DNA of 49,797 nucleotides from Paramarasmius palmivorus (taxonomy: Eukaryota > Basidiomycota > Agaricomycetes > Agaricales > Marasmiaceae). Numbering within the stretch: position 1 is the stretch's first letter; every line of letters begins with the position of its first letter. The stretch spans positions 1 to 49,797 of the forward strand of contig JAYKXP010000241.1 in the NCBI GenBank assembly GCA_037176845.1, written 5' to 3'. This document shows positions 17,201-25,803 of the stretch, one piece after another. Under the pieces are notes generated by a model. The model searched no databases. It worked only from the letters and a program-made list of their open reading frames with translations, and was not told the origin of the DNA. A program made the position numbers and the translations under genes.

Positions 17201-18894
17201 GAATACAGACGCGGAGTGGGTGTTTCAAATGCAACAGCATTTGCCTTCATCTTTCTGCCCCCTGTTGCAATGCGAACATATACTGCAGAGTGCCGAACAC
17301 GAGCTATCAATAGCCTTTCAACAAATGAAAGGTTCCGCAGTGGCTCAGGCACATCACCAATCCACAGACCATTCGCCAAGGACGCCCTAGGTACACAGCC
17401 TTTACTCAAGGCTGCTCGGCATGTCGTACACACTCTGTTACATTTTTTATCAACTAGAGGACCATCCAACGGAGCAATAGGGTCTTTGCTGTTGTGACGC
17501 TCTTTTCGCCCTCCGCCCTCGACCTGGAGTACACGCAGCAAACGTTTAACTTTCCTGATCCCTGTTAATGCTGACCGAAGAGTTAACTGACCACAAACCG
17601 CACAACCTGCCTCCTCAATATATTGTGGATCTTGTTTAAGGGCAGCGGACCGTATAATGGACTCAATCTCCTCCTGAGTAGCAGGCTCTGGCGGAAAAGG
17701 GTACTCACGACCAGCGGCGAAATCAGTCGGTGGCTTCAGTTTTTCCACATGTTCCTGTTTAACAGATAAAACAGATGGCTTAATTGGATCACGTTTAGCA
17801 CGTCTGCGGGTGGACTGTTGTTCGGTTTTTGTAGGTTGTTTAGTCTTGACGGAAAAGGTTGTTACTGCCTCCGGACACTTAGTGCACTGGTGATCATCAA
17901 GAACCTGAAGCAATTGCGGCATCTTCATAGCATAGACCTTGTCGACGTTGTGGTAACGAGCGACTGCACGAGCATCAGCTACAGTCACATAAGGAAGAAG
18001 AACCTTTGGAGGTATAGTTGCCACTATACGGCTAGATGCTGCTTCACTGGCGAGAGCGCGATAAGGGCCGTGACATTCATAGACAAACAAATCGTCATCC
18101 TCAAAAGTGGTGTTTGCAAAGGAAACTGGTAGGATGTATGGACGAAGGACGGAGTAAGGGATGCAACCTTTGTGGTTTCCTCCACCCAACAACCGTGGAA
18201 GGGGCACTGGGATATTAGATTCCACACTGACAGGCTGAGACAGAGATGCAACGACGGGGATACGAGATGGCTGTTCGTTGCGGTCAAGGGGGAGATAGGT
18301 ATGTACACAGTGCCAAACGGACAGCCAACGCAAAAGCTGAGTCCAACTTGGATGGCGATAGCGAAAGAGACGGTAACGATGATCAAGCGACGTGCAGAAC
18401 ACAGAAATCACGTCGAGGACGGTAACTGTGGGTCGTTTGATGGACAAGGCGAGAACGGCGCTGTGATATTCACCTTTCCGTAGTAGGTTCCTGTAACAGT
18501 TCAGGAAAGACATGCTGACAAGATAATGGACGGGATAAGGTACAGAAGGATAAATGAAAAGCTTGAAAATATGTGTCAACAATACACTGTGCTGGATGGG
18601 GGGTGATACGAATAACCAGAGCCAGGTGTCGTCTGGCACGATGCACAAATTAATGGCAACCGGCAAGGGAAACACTAATGAACCGACTGCGCAGGACAAG
18701 GGAGAGTGAAACACTTTGTCGTCAGCCGAGATAGACTGGCACTGAGATTGGCCGGATAGATAAACGGTGGGTGCCAAGTACGTAGGGGCATGAGGAGATG
18801 CAGAGTTCAAATACGAGGCCAACGAGGGCGGCGAAAACGCGGTAGGCAGCATATCAAAGCTGCAGGTAGTGTAGGCCCGCAAGGGGGCGCGCAT
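11242..18894 (-). CDS. Helitron Rep/helicase protein (2550 aa) with C-terminal protease-like domain
   Basis: This protein cuts and joins DNA ends and unwinds DNA during Helitron transposition. A cysteine-rich N-terminal part (CAVCG; CNRVCTTC) is followed by a DUF6570-like segment (GDVPEPLRNLSFVE). The Rep nuclease has the HUH motif HLHLLLW near residue 960 and a two-tyrosine motif YVSDYITK near 1167. The Pif1-type helicase has Walker A GGTGKST near 1661 and a DEVSM Walker B. The last about 280 residues hold NSCAYDS near 2278 and GSHFVSR near 2489, resembling the Cys and His boxes of ubiquitin-protease-like enzymes. The reading frame is unbroken. The N-terminal about 250 residues are poorly recognisable, so the start codon could lie further inside. 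Confidence 0.92.
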   Translation of the reverse strand: MRAPLRAYTTCSFDMLPTAFSPPSLASYLNSASPHAPTYLAPTVYLSGQSQCQSISADDKVFHSPLSCAVGSLVFPLPVAINLCIVPDDTWLWLFVSPPIQHSVLLTHIFKLFIYPSVPYPVHYLVSMSFLNCYRNLLRKGEYHSAVLALSIKRPTVTVLDVISVFCTSLDHRYRLFRYRHPSWTQLLRWLSVWHCVHTYLPLDRNEQPSRIPVVASLSQPVSVESNIPVPLPRLLGGGNHKGCIPYSVLRPYILPVSFANTTFEDDDLFVYECHGPYRALASEAASSRIVATIPPKVLLPYVTVADARAVARYHNVDKVYAMKMPQLLQVLDDHQCTKCPEAVTTFSVKTKQPTKTEQQSTRRRAKRDPIKPSVLSVKQEHVEKLKPPTDFAAGREYPFPPEPATQEEIESIIRSAALKQDPQYIEEAGCAVCGQLTLRSALTGIRKVKRLLRVLQVEGGGRKERHNSKDPIAPLDGPLVDKKCNRVCTTCRAALSKGCVPRASLANGLWIGDVPEPLRNLSFVERLLIARVRHSAVYVRIATGGRKMKANAVAFETPTPRLYSILPPPLSDIEEVLAILFTGPAEPTEADFARTPFLVRRNAVKNALQWLILNHVDYQDVAFSDTNLLTYSESSPPCAVTWNESSTNKNREAEAVNDNEDEDGVDNGCAFTVHGITGEDLSQLTKEEITGIACRHFTSGGKVLAFGHNSTPESMWKNPSLYPKMFPWLFPYGLGGLGTTALSEELHKRWLLMYHDKRFQTDPNFPIVAFSHQQVKSATQSGWLLADKASFSSVADRINNLDQGVLQNIAERMEKGEKVKPSTDAEKDCFRVLSDLDRVAGKVAGSTTSKKYMRNEVWSLIVHKGAPTWYITIAPADERHPIALYYGGTEEVFKPVILGHTERVKRICDNPVAAARFFNFMVNLFIEDVLGYNSKHRGLYGEHDAHYGVVEQQGRLTLHLHLLLWIKGAMTPEQIRARLLENDSVFQQKLIEYLESVFSGDFMDASLDQVIQAEKEALSADDYKEPTETLPTPPPGKCTKHSFHKIDTSCTACRLSLAWRKKYKATVNDLLLKCNRHKCDRNLRKDGTVKKKHLYKGCKDNRWGKCRARFPRQLFIRTTVDRQSGAVSVRKNEAWINTFSYPLTYLLRCNTDVTLLLSGTAIKSVVLYVSDYITKASLKTHVVFDAILSTFSKTKSSVVGSKGSLDSARRLLTKVVNVLSTKMEFGAPLICSYLLGFPDHYTDHKFIPFYWQQYVSHIRNSLNIDDHLKKPEKVALVKKGNRIIGLSPVDDYVKRPVEAVDFCLYDWIRVASRVARPKKNKRTKKEVKSDETTMSDTVSIDCRLPKNHYNFQDNHDLYKTHIARIVKDSDKVVVNFVGATLPRRDQGDYDYYCCTMLTLFKPWAVATDLKPPALTWSQAFEQYNFSSRQLALMENMMIKYQCLDARDDYRAQMKKANSLSSSWDPMMDALDDDDDDDNDDLSPQYEDTNVETTFPLQDGDELELLTRLSIFSKGNQKAAKDKAEMLSLLTSIGWSSPKHFSGFTLPDMTRVPTQSRDKWKTALMDKRQAELERRTNSVPQQIRDQFIQDRDMRNRPTQKGQVHIVDKSYLSNTFHAAEKQAHISDTITQFDLNTEQARAFRIIANHASCIGPPQLNMYIGGMGGTGKSTVLRALIHFFALRNESYRLLVVAPTGSAAALLGGSTYHSAFGINNRASQGSTLPNVRERLMGVQYVFFDEVSMLSAWEMYRISRQLSQALLHEDVPFGGINMIFAGDFAQLPPPVGKEGASLYGRKIGAFINTAHQQEEAIGKSLWHHVTTVVILRQNMRQRSQTKEDARLRTALENMRYKNCTPADIAFLNSKVTTNIPGGQSVNDPEFHNVAVITAWNAQKDAINEIGVQRYAQETAQTLSTFYSEDIVKPHTTDKPTSEKVLRLTHLSAAMKEKIWSLDPSACNTFTPGRLQICKGMPVTIRKNLATELNVTRGQEATVVGWTSRGQSDRCYLDTLFVKLTNPPSLVSIPGLPDNVIPITPTSEEVKITFPNGDCLYVIHTQVDVLPCFAMTDYSSQGKTRLSNVVHLNNCHDFHGYYTALSRSSTAKGTIILQGFDPEKITKGLRGSDLRQEYRELELLDDITKRMYENTLPVTVSGSTRNTLIQSFREHMGMDYVPDSVYKSIRWSASDPLVPVDIQDLAWKIVNKKEFSKQQTEAITITLPDKPSLQPLSLPSSNVLATKRKVVSRNMSMMQDEGKRGRVVSPQHVGSSFASLSAPVWSANSCAYDSVLSILWLLWNTDQSRWSSYFTCTGNPILRQLADSFLLCKNNALSITEARDLYRATLAEQHPELFTYGAFASAEDVMRSSLSIELPSTMREDYCAHCDIPHTTNTPRESYKYITFIDQGMTITSSVSALLRNITGIESTARSSHACHSCNNIVNSRYTYGSKPHLLGIHLRKNHTTQQLPYIDTFVTIPIATKDTGYTLRGIVYFDGSHFVSRSIDNMFNVWYHDGMSGGSQRGVYTYNSNITQRNLNLATTHGTYEAAMLIYSCNDLE

Positions 18895-19359
18895 TCGATA
18901 GACGAGGTCGTCGCGAAGTGCAGCAGAGAAAGCATGTTCTCGAACAAGGAGCCGTGCAGCTGGCAGATAGACAGAGAGATATCAGCAAAAGCACACAAGA
19001 CAGCCGATAGCATACGCACATAACACGGACACAACCAAACCAGTCAAAAAAATCCCAACAACACGCGGACATCGTGTAACCTGTTTTATATTTTGCGTAA
19101 TCCTTGCAAAGCCTAGAAGAAATGAGTACAATGACAGGACCAGCTATTAATTAGAGCTTACCATCCAACAGGACGACCAGGAGAAGGTAGAGCATGTCGT
19201 ACTGTGCAAAGAAGCGGGGCAGAAGCGAGCATTGGCAAACCAACCAAGCCGATCACGTGTGACAAAGTTCATCAAACTTTCGATTGACAGACATCAAAGG
19301 TGTTATCCGTACAACGACTACTCTACACACGAACAGTATACATTAAGTGCATGGTTGAA
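18895..19359. other. Helitron 5' leader and flank, no supported gene
   Basis: This stretch should contain the Helitron promoter and 5' end, any displaced remainder of the secreted-protein gene, and the 3' end of the JmjC-like gene. An imperfect AT-rich palindrome (AGCTATTAATTAGAGCT) lies near 19142-19158. Short open frames here overlap the flanking genes on the other strand and are not called. Confidence 0.5.
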
Positions 19360-22300
19360 TCATTCATCGTCTATGTACGCTTTGGATTTTATACGCCGAC
19401 GCTTAGTCTCGCGGACACCAACATCTAGGTTCGAGGCGGGTGGTGCATTTGCAGGGACGTGTCTGGGATCAGGATCGACCACCAAAGTGCACACACCAGA
19501 CATAGCATCTAACAGGGACCATCGAAGACTGTCGCAATCGTCGTATGTCAGCTTCAGTACGCCATCGATAAGGACATCGTTGCGGTTGAGCAACGAGGTG
19601 ACCATCGACAGCAACGACGGATCTCGGGCGATATCAGAAAAGAGGAACTGTCGAAATGAATGTGACCGTATTCCATGCGATGCCGAATCCGCAATGCGTA
19701 CAGTCGCCACGAGCATTTGAATTACACAGGAACGTGCCAGAGAAGAGAAAGGATAGGTTACACCGGCGGCAGTGACGTTCAAGTGACGTCCGATGGTTTC
19801 CACGATTTCACCACCAAGGGATCTGGCATTCGCATAGATATCATCTATATCCTGAGGAATACGACCGGTGGCATGGCGATTCGGGACGAGCAGGGTACCC
19901 AACTCGGTTAAGGCAATGAGAGATAGCAAGAGCGAGATGCCTTCCAAGGTTGCTATATTCGGAACATGGTCGATGGTGGAAGAACCTGGTGAACACATAC
20001 GCAGGTATTCAGAGGTGTTGTTGACTATAACGTCGTGCCAGTGAGACATCATCCTCTCCATGATACCGTGATACACAAAATGACTCGTGTTGGTGATCAA
20101 CTCTTCTCGGAAAAATGTGTGAATAAGAGCCCACACAGTACGGTCCATTGAAGGAACAGAATAAAAATGGGCGCCGTGACACAACGCCGGTTCAAGGGTA
20201 ACGACGTAGTGAGGCGTGCATGGCCTCATAAAGCTAACACCAGTTAGAACATGAGTTTACGACCATATGATACACTCACAATCTGTCGCCAGGAAACATA
20301 AGCAGTAAACCAAGGTCTCGAGAGTCGGGACCAGACATATCGAGCTCAAAGGTGGAGAACGCATCTATACGTGCCATGAAGAACGGATCGTGTTCTTCGG
20401 AGCTACCGATGAACACCAGCTTTATGCCGGCTTCGACGACCAACTCCGTGCCGAATCCATTAGCATCGATATGCGCAGTATGATATGCATTGCCGTTGGC
20501 TAACAAATGCCAGAACAGGTCACCGTTTGGTACTTGATTGTTTCCCCAGTTATAGGCAGGTAAGGCGGAGGTATAACGGTGGGAGTACATGTTGGACGCA
20601 ATTGACAAGGTGGCATGTCGAGAATCTGACGCCGGCACATCCAGGAAATTCAAACTCTTTCCAAGCTCTCCCTTGCTAGCCTCGGAGAGGAAATCGTTGA
20701 ATGACGCCAGGACTATCTCGTCGTTTGGGTCGGCCGTGTCGTCACGCAAAGAAAGGTCTGTGTAGCCGATTAATGATGCTGATTTCAAAGGAAGCCAAGT
20801 ATACATACCATGAGCCTCCCTCAGCGCGGTGCACGATCCGATCATCGAGAGCATCAAAGCCTCTACTGCGACAGACCTGGCACTAGAACCAGGTACATAG
20901 AGACTATACTCAGCTAGCAAAGCAGGCAGAGAGCCCGCTTTGTCAAGTTGAAGGAATTCGCGTCTGGGCAACATGCGAATCCCGGCGGTAGTGGTACCCC
21001 GAAAGGAACCTGCCAAGGCGGTCATGCCTTCGTTATCCGAGAAGGTAAGTCTCTTCGAGAGATCCCTCAGGCCACGACGTCGTTGACTGTCGTTGACGCG
21101 AAGCAGCAGAGATTCCAGGTCTCTGACAGCTGCTCTATGGGTGTCCTTCGAGCCAGCATGCATTGCAGGTTGATACATTAAACGACGACCATGAAGAGAA
21201 AATATATAGTGGATCTCGCCACGTACACGCTGGAAGACAGTCAGTATGAAGAAGGAATACACAATCATATTAAACAATACCTTCTTATCGGTGGCAGGAT
21301 TAAAAACACTCGTTACAGCTTCCGCAACATTGACCTCCCGATGTAATGGTCGCCTACGTTTCGTGGCGGGTAACGACGTGGCGGTTGACCTGATTGCTGT
21401 AACAACAGTAACCGGTTTCCTAGGCCTAAGAACTCTAGACGTGGTACCGCCGGGGGGGGCAGGGACGGAATCGACCGTGGAAAATGGTGCCTTGCGTTTT
21501 TTTGAGTCGGCCTTAGCACTTGTTTGGATGGGGGTCGCGCCTACGGTGGATGCCTTATTGATAATATCAGCAAGGGTCTCACTTGCATCCGCCAGAACAG
21601 GCGATACGGGTGACTGATCAGACATGCGAGGGTCGGTTGACTCGGCATGTACACGGACATTATCACTTCGAAGGGGCGAGGAGACTTGATCGGCATCGAT
21701 CTCGTCAAGGAGGTCGCCAATATCCTGATCGACATCGGTATCACCGGAGGCGTCAGTGGTCGGCGGAGGTGTCAAGGAAGTGGGAGTGCCATCTATGGGG
21801 CCGTGGTTATTGCTTGACAGTTCATGAGCAAGGTCGGCACATGTACAACCCGACGACGGGTAAAGACAAGGGACAGCAGAAAGCCCAGGTAAAGATGGGC
21901 TCCCAGCCGAGCAAGGCGCCTCTTGGTCGTCCTTGTCCTTCACATTTTGTGCGAACGGCAGAAGGAATTCTGTCATCGAACACGAATGAACAAATAACCG
22001 CGAGACAGACACGAAAAAAACGCACGATGAAGCACTAGAAGAATAGTCAGTAGATGCACAAAGAGTAAAATACAGCCACGAACTTGTGTTAGCGACCTCG
22101 AGACCGCCATCGGGATTTCTCGTGGTATTGGCAGTATCATAGGCTATACCAGGAGGCACTGCAGTTGAAGTACCATTACCTTCGAACGAAGATATGAGGC
22201 AATGAACAGACAGAAAAATATCCAACGTACCAGTCATAAAGAAATCCCTTTCAGAGAAGGCGTCCGGAAGCAAAGGAACTGACTCGTCCAAAAAGCTACG

Positions 22301-23560
22301 CAACGCAGTGGTAGAGGACTTCAGCCCTCTAGCCATAGAAAACAGTTCCCTCCAAAGGCAAAGCTCGACCTTGCGGAGAACAGGTGGTCGCACATTGCCT
22401 ACGTGGAACCAGGCCTTGGGATAAATGAACACGTGAAACTGGAAAAGAAAGGCGGCGAGGAACAGGAACGTACACGAAGTAGCTGGAGACGGCTTATATT
22501 GCACGTCATAATCGAAATGTCGGCGAGCAGCATAAGTGGCGAGACAGAGAGCGCCATAAATAGAGGTTGACGAAGTTTCGTTATGTCTGGATACGAGGAA
22601 ACATCCGCGGATACCGAATCCACGTTGTTGAGGTCAAGGCCTTCAGCAGCGCTATCAAAGAAAAAGGTCAGACACGGGGAACCAAAGTAGAGTCTATCTT
22701 ACGTCTTGAGTCGGTCCAGCAAATCTTTTGTCTTAATGGGAAGATCCCAGTGACCCTACAAAGAACGGAACCTCACAGTCAAAAAATAAAATAAAATAAA
22801 ATAACCCCAAATAGGGACGGAGCGATGCGCACCTGTAACATCCAATTGATATAAAACGCCGCAGCTTCTAGGTTGTATAAATGATTCTGAAGGACTATGT
22901 CGCCACTCCTTTTGCGTAGAGTAGATAGCTGCCGAAAAGCAGCACAAACGAGCTGTTGCCGGGTTCCAGACGCCAGTTCTTCGTCGGACAGAGTGGATAT
23001 AGGAACGGAATCGTCACGATTGTGAAACAACCTGTGTACGTCTTCGATGACTTTTGGCCAGCCTGACTGAGTAGTAAGCGTAGCCAGGCCCTTCTACAGG
23101 AAGACTTAACTAAAAATGACGATAGAAACGAACAGACACGTACAAGTTTCCCTGTGTCACCCCCAAAACATGAGCGTCCTATTAAACGCTGAACTACACA
23201 CAACTCTTCATCAGTGGAATGAACAAGGCACGCCAGGTCGAGGAAGCGAAAAGCGAATAAGGTTGCTGCGAACGGGCCCGCCCGTTTCATGTTGGGTGAG
23301 AAAGCTTGCGACCCAAGGAGAAGTTCGCGATAAACGTCGTTTTCCTGCGCTTTCGTGAACGCCTCAAGCAATCCGCCGGCGGCACCCTGTGTATAAATAA
23401 GAACAAGGGATGAAAAGGGGATCATGTTACGCACCTGTAGATCATCCGGCAACAACGCAAGCCTATCATTGGTATTCGTTATGAAAGAGGTAGACCAGGG
23501 CATCTCTTGAAGTAGAGGTGCCGCTGAAGGATCCAACGTGAAGAACGGGTCCTCGGTCAT
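19360..23560 (-). CDS. Large JmjC-like protein, multi-exon
   Basis: The C-terminal half holds a JmjC-type (2-oxoglutarate/Fe(II) dioxygenase fold) region: YHTAHIDANGFGT gives the HxD iron ligands, and RPCTPHYVVTLE followed by GAHFYS gives the distal His. The triad is intact, so activity is plausible; JmjC proteins often demethylate histones, but the substrate here is unknown. The N-terminal exons start at ATG 23560 (MTEDPFFTLDP). A 51-base intron at 22652-22702 with donor GTAAG joins what look like two genes in perfect phase. Other introns with good phase lie at about 23387-23434, 21230-21280 and 20234-20279. The middle is Ser/Pro/Asp-rich with basic KRKAP and KRRR patches, suggesting a nuclear protein. 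One splice site near 22430-22470 is unresolved. It is the last of four closely packed minus-strand genes. Confidence 0.78.
20234..20279 (-). other. Intron splitting the JmjC-like domain
   Basis: GTGAGT donor and TTAG acceptor bound a 46-base intron that joins FPGDR to FFMRPCTPHY in phase. It places the HxD motif and the distal His motif in one protein. Confidence 0.8.
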
Positions 23561-23663
23561 GGCGGGAAGAGAAAAGAAAGCAGTTTATTACGTAGTATAT
23601 AAACAGAAACAAAGCGCAGCGCGCGAAGAACAGACACGTGATATCTACGATCCCATGGTCACG

Positions 23664-24651
23664 TCAGGTACAGTATCCAGGTCGAAAATAGTGCCGTTTC
23701 GAAGATTGTTCTGTGGATGGGTTGTATGGTGTCAACACGGAGGAACAAAACCTGTAAGTTGCCAGACGCGTACCGTTGAGGCCAGCCGAGCTGTTAAAGC
23801 GTCATGTAAACTTCCATAGAGAAAGCCATAGAACGAAAAGAGCCACTCTTTCTCAAAAGAAAGTCGCTCCGACAGTCTGCCTATCTCCTTAACCTCTTCG
23901 TCGGACAGCGACTCGAGTGAACGGGGCTCGTAATTGACCATTGTGACGATGTCGCTGTTCTTTGATTCATGCGCGAATCGCAGCCCGAATTCTATACCTG
24001 GGAGTGGAGATGAACAGACCCAACTCGAACGAATAGGGAGGAACCACTCACAAATGGAATGTACTTTCCCATCAGACCCAACTTCACAAACCGTGCACCG
24101 ACAAGACGTGACGATGTCTATAGTGTCAGGTACAGCCCCCTCAACCGCCTCGACGCCAAGCACCCTCAAACCCGACACATCCGTCTGCAAGGACATGGCA
24201 ATTTCAGCATGAGAATCTAGCCTTGAAGCCCAGTCTACAGAGAATTAACTCAGTGTGACCGGTCCAGCAAAAACCGCACCATCAGGATTGAAGATAGTTT
24301 GATACGACGGAACAAAAGAGGGGTGGCTTCGAGGAAAGGTCATGACGAGGGAATCCCTGTATAACATGCTGGTAAGCAAGTCGATACCCAGACCACATTA
24401 AACATACGGCGGTGCAGTCAAGTCTGGCGTGGACACCTTCATTTTCCCGAGTTTCGCCTGCAATTAGTCGATTATGCCCAACAACTCTTAAAGGGAACTG
24501 AGCGAAAAGTAACAGAAACACAATTGAACACACCTTTTCTCTCTCTCTCCCATGCACCACTACTGTCACCGGCCCCTTGTTCACTCACTACCCGAAGACC
24601 CAATTTTGCGAAGACGACCTGAAGAGCTGACCGAATCTCAGGATCGTCCAT
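23664..24651 (-). CDS. Unknown protein, 221 aa, six exons
   Basis: The proposed exons are 24589-24651, 24408-24457, 24280-24356, 24052-24234, 23752-23997 and 23664-23710. They total 666 bases, keep one frame across every junction and use GT...AG borders (GTGAGT, GTATGT, GTGCGG, GTGAGT, GTTTTG). The product starts MDDPEIRSALQVVF and contains SCRCTVCEVG, a small Cys cluster that could bind a metal. A Glu/Leu-rich helical stretch (SLSDEEVKEIGRL) follows. No family was recognised. The phrase LSDEE also occurs in the JmjC-like protein downstream (TLSDEELASG), which hints at remote relatedness, though the match is short. It ends 103 bases before that gene's start and begins 171 bases after the previous one. 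Confidence 0.68.
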
Positions 24652-24822
24652 GACAAAGACGAGAAGATGGAGGTCAGGACGAAGAGACGATTACCGTTTC
24701 TTATATACGAAGCTCAAATATGAAACAAATAAATGCAAGCAAACAGACAAATCTAATTCACGTTACAGTCACGACGGTACAACGAACGATACAACAAGCG
24801 GCAGAGCCGATGCGAATATACA

Positions 24823-25794
24823 CTAAGCCGAGGGAGCCTTCAACTTCGCCTCACCCAACACAATAGCGAACATGGCGTTAAACTGAACAACATGGTAGGG
24901 GGTGTTGTTGCGAGGGAATCCAGAAATAGTAAACGCGATAATGGCAAAGGTATTCTGGGGTATCTCGGACTTGGGAAAGCGAGGTAAAGATGTATAGTTT
25001 TCCCAATCACGGGCCGTGAAACAAAAACCTTTACCCTTTTCCGAAGTCCTACCATCGTATACCGGAACTAGGGCAAGAAAATAGTGTCAGAGGGGGGCAA
25101 GACAAAAAGGGAACAGACGCTCACTTCCTTCCTCGAAGTAACGATAAGCAGGACCATTTGGTCTGGCCAAGGACATGGAGTACACCTCGTCTACGGACAT
25201 AACGCGATCCTCTGGCCTGGCAGGGGCCGAGGTGAAAGTGCTGGATGACGAAGACGCAGGTGCAGGCGCTACCAGAACATCAGAAACCATGAAAACAAAA
25301 AAGAGACGGGATACGAACGGATAGGTGAAGTCCAGCCCTGCTTCTTGGTCTGGAAGACCAAGTAACTCGCCCGACCAGGTGCGTGGACGGTCGCGTTGTT
25401 GAAGAACGCACATACCACAGACTGCATGATGTCCCAGTCATGTTCAAAAGGTTGGAGGTGCAGCTGTTTCACCATGGCACCTCCAGAGAGGACACCCTTC
25501 TGAAGGTGGCTTCCGACGATGAGGCCAGGCAAGATGAAGATGGCCTGCTTCTGTCCCTCAGCATAAGGCACGCGAATACAATTGCGGCCAAACACAAAGT
25601 TGGTTAGAGGGAGACGAGGAAGATGATAGTACGGAGACGAGCCGACGAAACCGAGTGACCGAAGGAGTTTACTATTACATATATCAGAATCGGACAAAAA
25701 TGATAGAGCGAGCCACATACGAGATAGACCTGGAATCCATTGCCTGTTTGATGATGGCATAGCTTAACGCCTGGAATCCCTCGAAACTTCCCAT
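24823..25794 (-). CDS. Unknown protein, 268 aa, four exons
   Basis: Exons 25730-25794, 25319-25671, 25125-25268 and 24823-25067 total 807 bases and stay in frame at all three junctions. The product begins MGSFEGFQALSYAI and has a folded-looking body with LPLTNFVFGRN, GQKQAIFILPGL and VHAPGRASYLVFQTKKQGW. A short Ala/Pro/Ser linker and a second conserved-looking part (YDGRTSEKGKGFCF, FPRNNTPYHVVQFN) follow. No signal peptide or membrane segment is seen. The family was not recognised. Its ATG lies in an ACCATGG context only 9 bases after the stop codon of the gene at 25804-28717, far too close for an ordinary promoter, so the two are likely made from one transcript or are misjoined parts of one gene. 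Confidence 0.68.
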
Positions 25795-25803
25795 GGTATT
25801 TGT

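Larger units (their letters stand above)
11186..18979 (-). mobile_element. Autonomous Helitron (rolling-circle transposon); right end approximate
   Basis: The element reads on the minus strand. Its 3' end is at the left: a perfect hairpin at 11200-11217, ten bases of spacer, CTAG at 11186-11189 and host T (complement of A 11185). These are canonical Helitron 3' features, with insertion between A and T. It carries a complete Rep/helicase gene. The 5' end, expected as TC after host A on the minus strand, is not certain. The GA|T at 18978-18980 (TCTCTC on the minus strand) is one candidate; others exist up to about 19.3 kb. Confidence 0.85.

Noticed and set aside
19232..19720. Plus-strand frame near the Helitron's right side as the missing half of the secreted-protein gene
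   Set aside because: It overlaps the last exon of the JmjC-like gene in antisense and shows no Cys pattern or continuity with the secreted protein.
22784..22806. AAAAT-type microsatellite as a possible regulatory site
   Set aside because: It lies inside a proposed intron of the JmjC-like gene and is an ordinary low-complexity AT repeat.
19360..23560. TET/JBP DNA hydroxylase, because such genes often travel with KDZ transposons
   Set aside because: The iron-binding motifs and the surrounding sequence fit a JmjC-type arrangement better, and it is about 15 kb from the KDZ element. No TET/JBP motif was seen anywhere in the window.
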